A DNA stretch of 64,000 nucleotides from Granulosicoccus antarcticus IMCC3135. Its GTDB lineage: Bacteria; Pseudomonadota; Gammaproteobacteria; Granulosicoccales; Granulosicoccaceae. The notes beneath the pieces were generated by a model. It saw nothing but the letters and a program-made list of their open reading frames with translations, made no database searches and had not been told where the DNA came from. Shown in pieces: positions 63,992 through 64,000 of the stretch. The position numbers and the translations under genes are program-made. The stretch spans positions 824,001-888,000 of the forward strand of contig NZ_CP018632.1 of assembly GCF_002215215.1 (NCBI RefSeq), in the 5' to 3' direction. Position 1 is the first letter of the stretch. The number at the start of each line of letters is the position of its first letter.

Positions 63992-64000
63992 CAATGCCTC

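Overview
The window looks like part of the chromosome of a free-living, probably marine, Gram-negative gammaproteobacterium. Signs of this are a TAXI-type TRAP transporter, the prkA-yeaH-spoVR trio, an ohrR/ohr pair, an AcnA-type aconitase, a MipA/OmpV outer-membrane protein, lipobox lipoproteins and many PAS/GGDEF/EAL/histidine-kinase proteins. A Granulosicoccus-like host is my guess from overall flavour only. I found no rRNA, tRNA, CRISPR array, prophage or insertion-sequence transposase. Genes are dense on both strands.

Layout. 0-6 kb: a minus-strand TAXI TRAP operon (binding protein, fused permease and a DUF1850 gene cut by the window edge), then a CPA1 Na+/H+ antiporter with a cytoplasmic cyclic-nucleotide-binding-like domain. 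6.6-8.6 kb: a membrane-anchored, very acidic protein with four copies of an unfamiliar 20-24 residue repeat. 9-11 kb: a PAS-GGDEF-EAL protein. 11-14 kb: a methyltransferase translationally coupled to an S-adenosylhomocysteine-hydrolase-like protein, then a DUF938 methyltransferase. 14.3-19 kb: prkA-yeaH-spoVR. 19-25.7 kb: an amidohydrolase remnant, a KstD-like flavoprotein, an arginase-family enzyme, a palindromic MITE-like element, a peroxiredoxin/NTF2-like pair divergent from a TetR regulator, a TenA-like protein and a CsbD-like lipoprotein. 26-31 kb: a DEDDh exonuclease, a TetR/oxidoreductase/DJ-1 electrophile-response cluster with two identical operators, and a ThDP enzyme. 31-37.5 kb: a ferredoxin-like protein, aconitase, an MFS transporter with a heptanucleotide array upstream, and MipA.

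37.5-43 kb holds two divergent sensor kinases. One has Arg where the phospho-acceptor His should be. The other is a 1355-residue hybrid kinase with an N-terminal CheB-like domain lacking most catalytic residues. 43.5-48.3 kb: glycogen debranching enzyme, then a cell-envelope/stress cluster (BON protein, hemerythrin-like protein, two tiny membrane peptides, a larger membrane protein). 48.6-52 kb: another hybrid kinase and the ohrR/ohr peroxide module with a perfect inverted-repeat operator.

52.3-57.4 kb holds the most unusual locus. A 994-residue protein joins a peptidoglycan-amidase domain, an alpha/beta-hydrolase domain, a lysine/asparagine-only linker and a metacaspase-type caspase domain. 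It lies 10 bp upstream of a thermolysin-like metallopeptidase gene. Neither protein has a signal peptide. This is the best candidate for an undescribed system, for example an intracellular proteolytic cascade or cell-death/defence module. 57.8-64 kb: a MocR-type regulator, a DM13 protein, a DoxX-like membrane protein, a decayed RmlD-like reductase pseudogene, an M19 dipeptidase lipoprotein and an NAD(P)-binding SDR protein.
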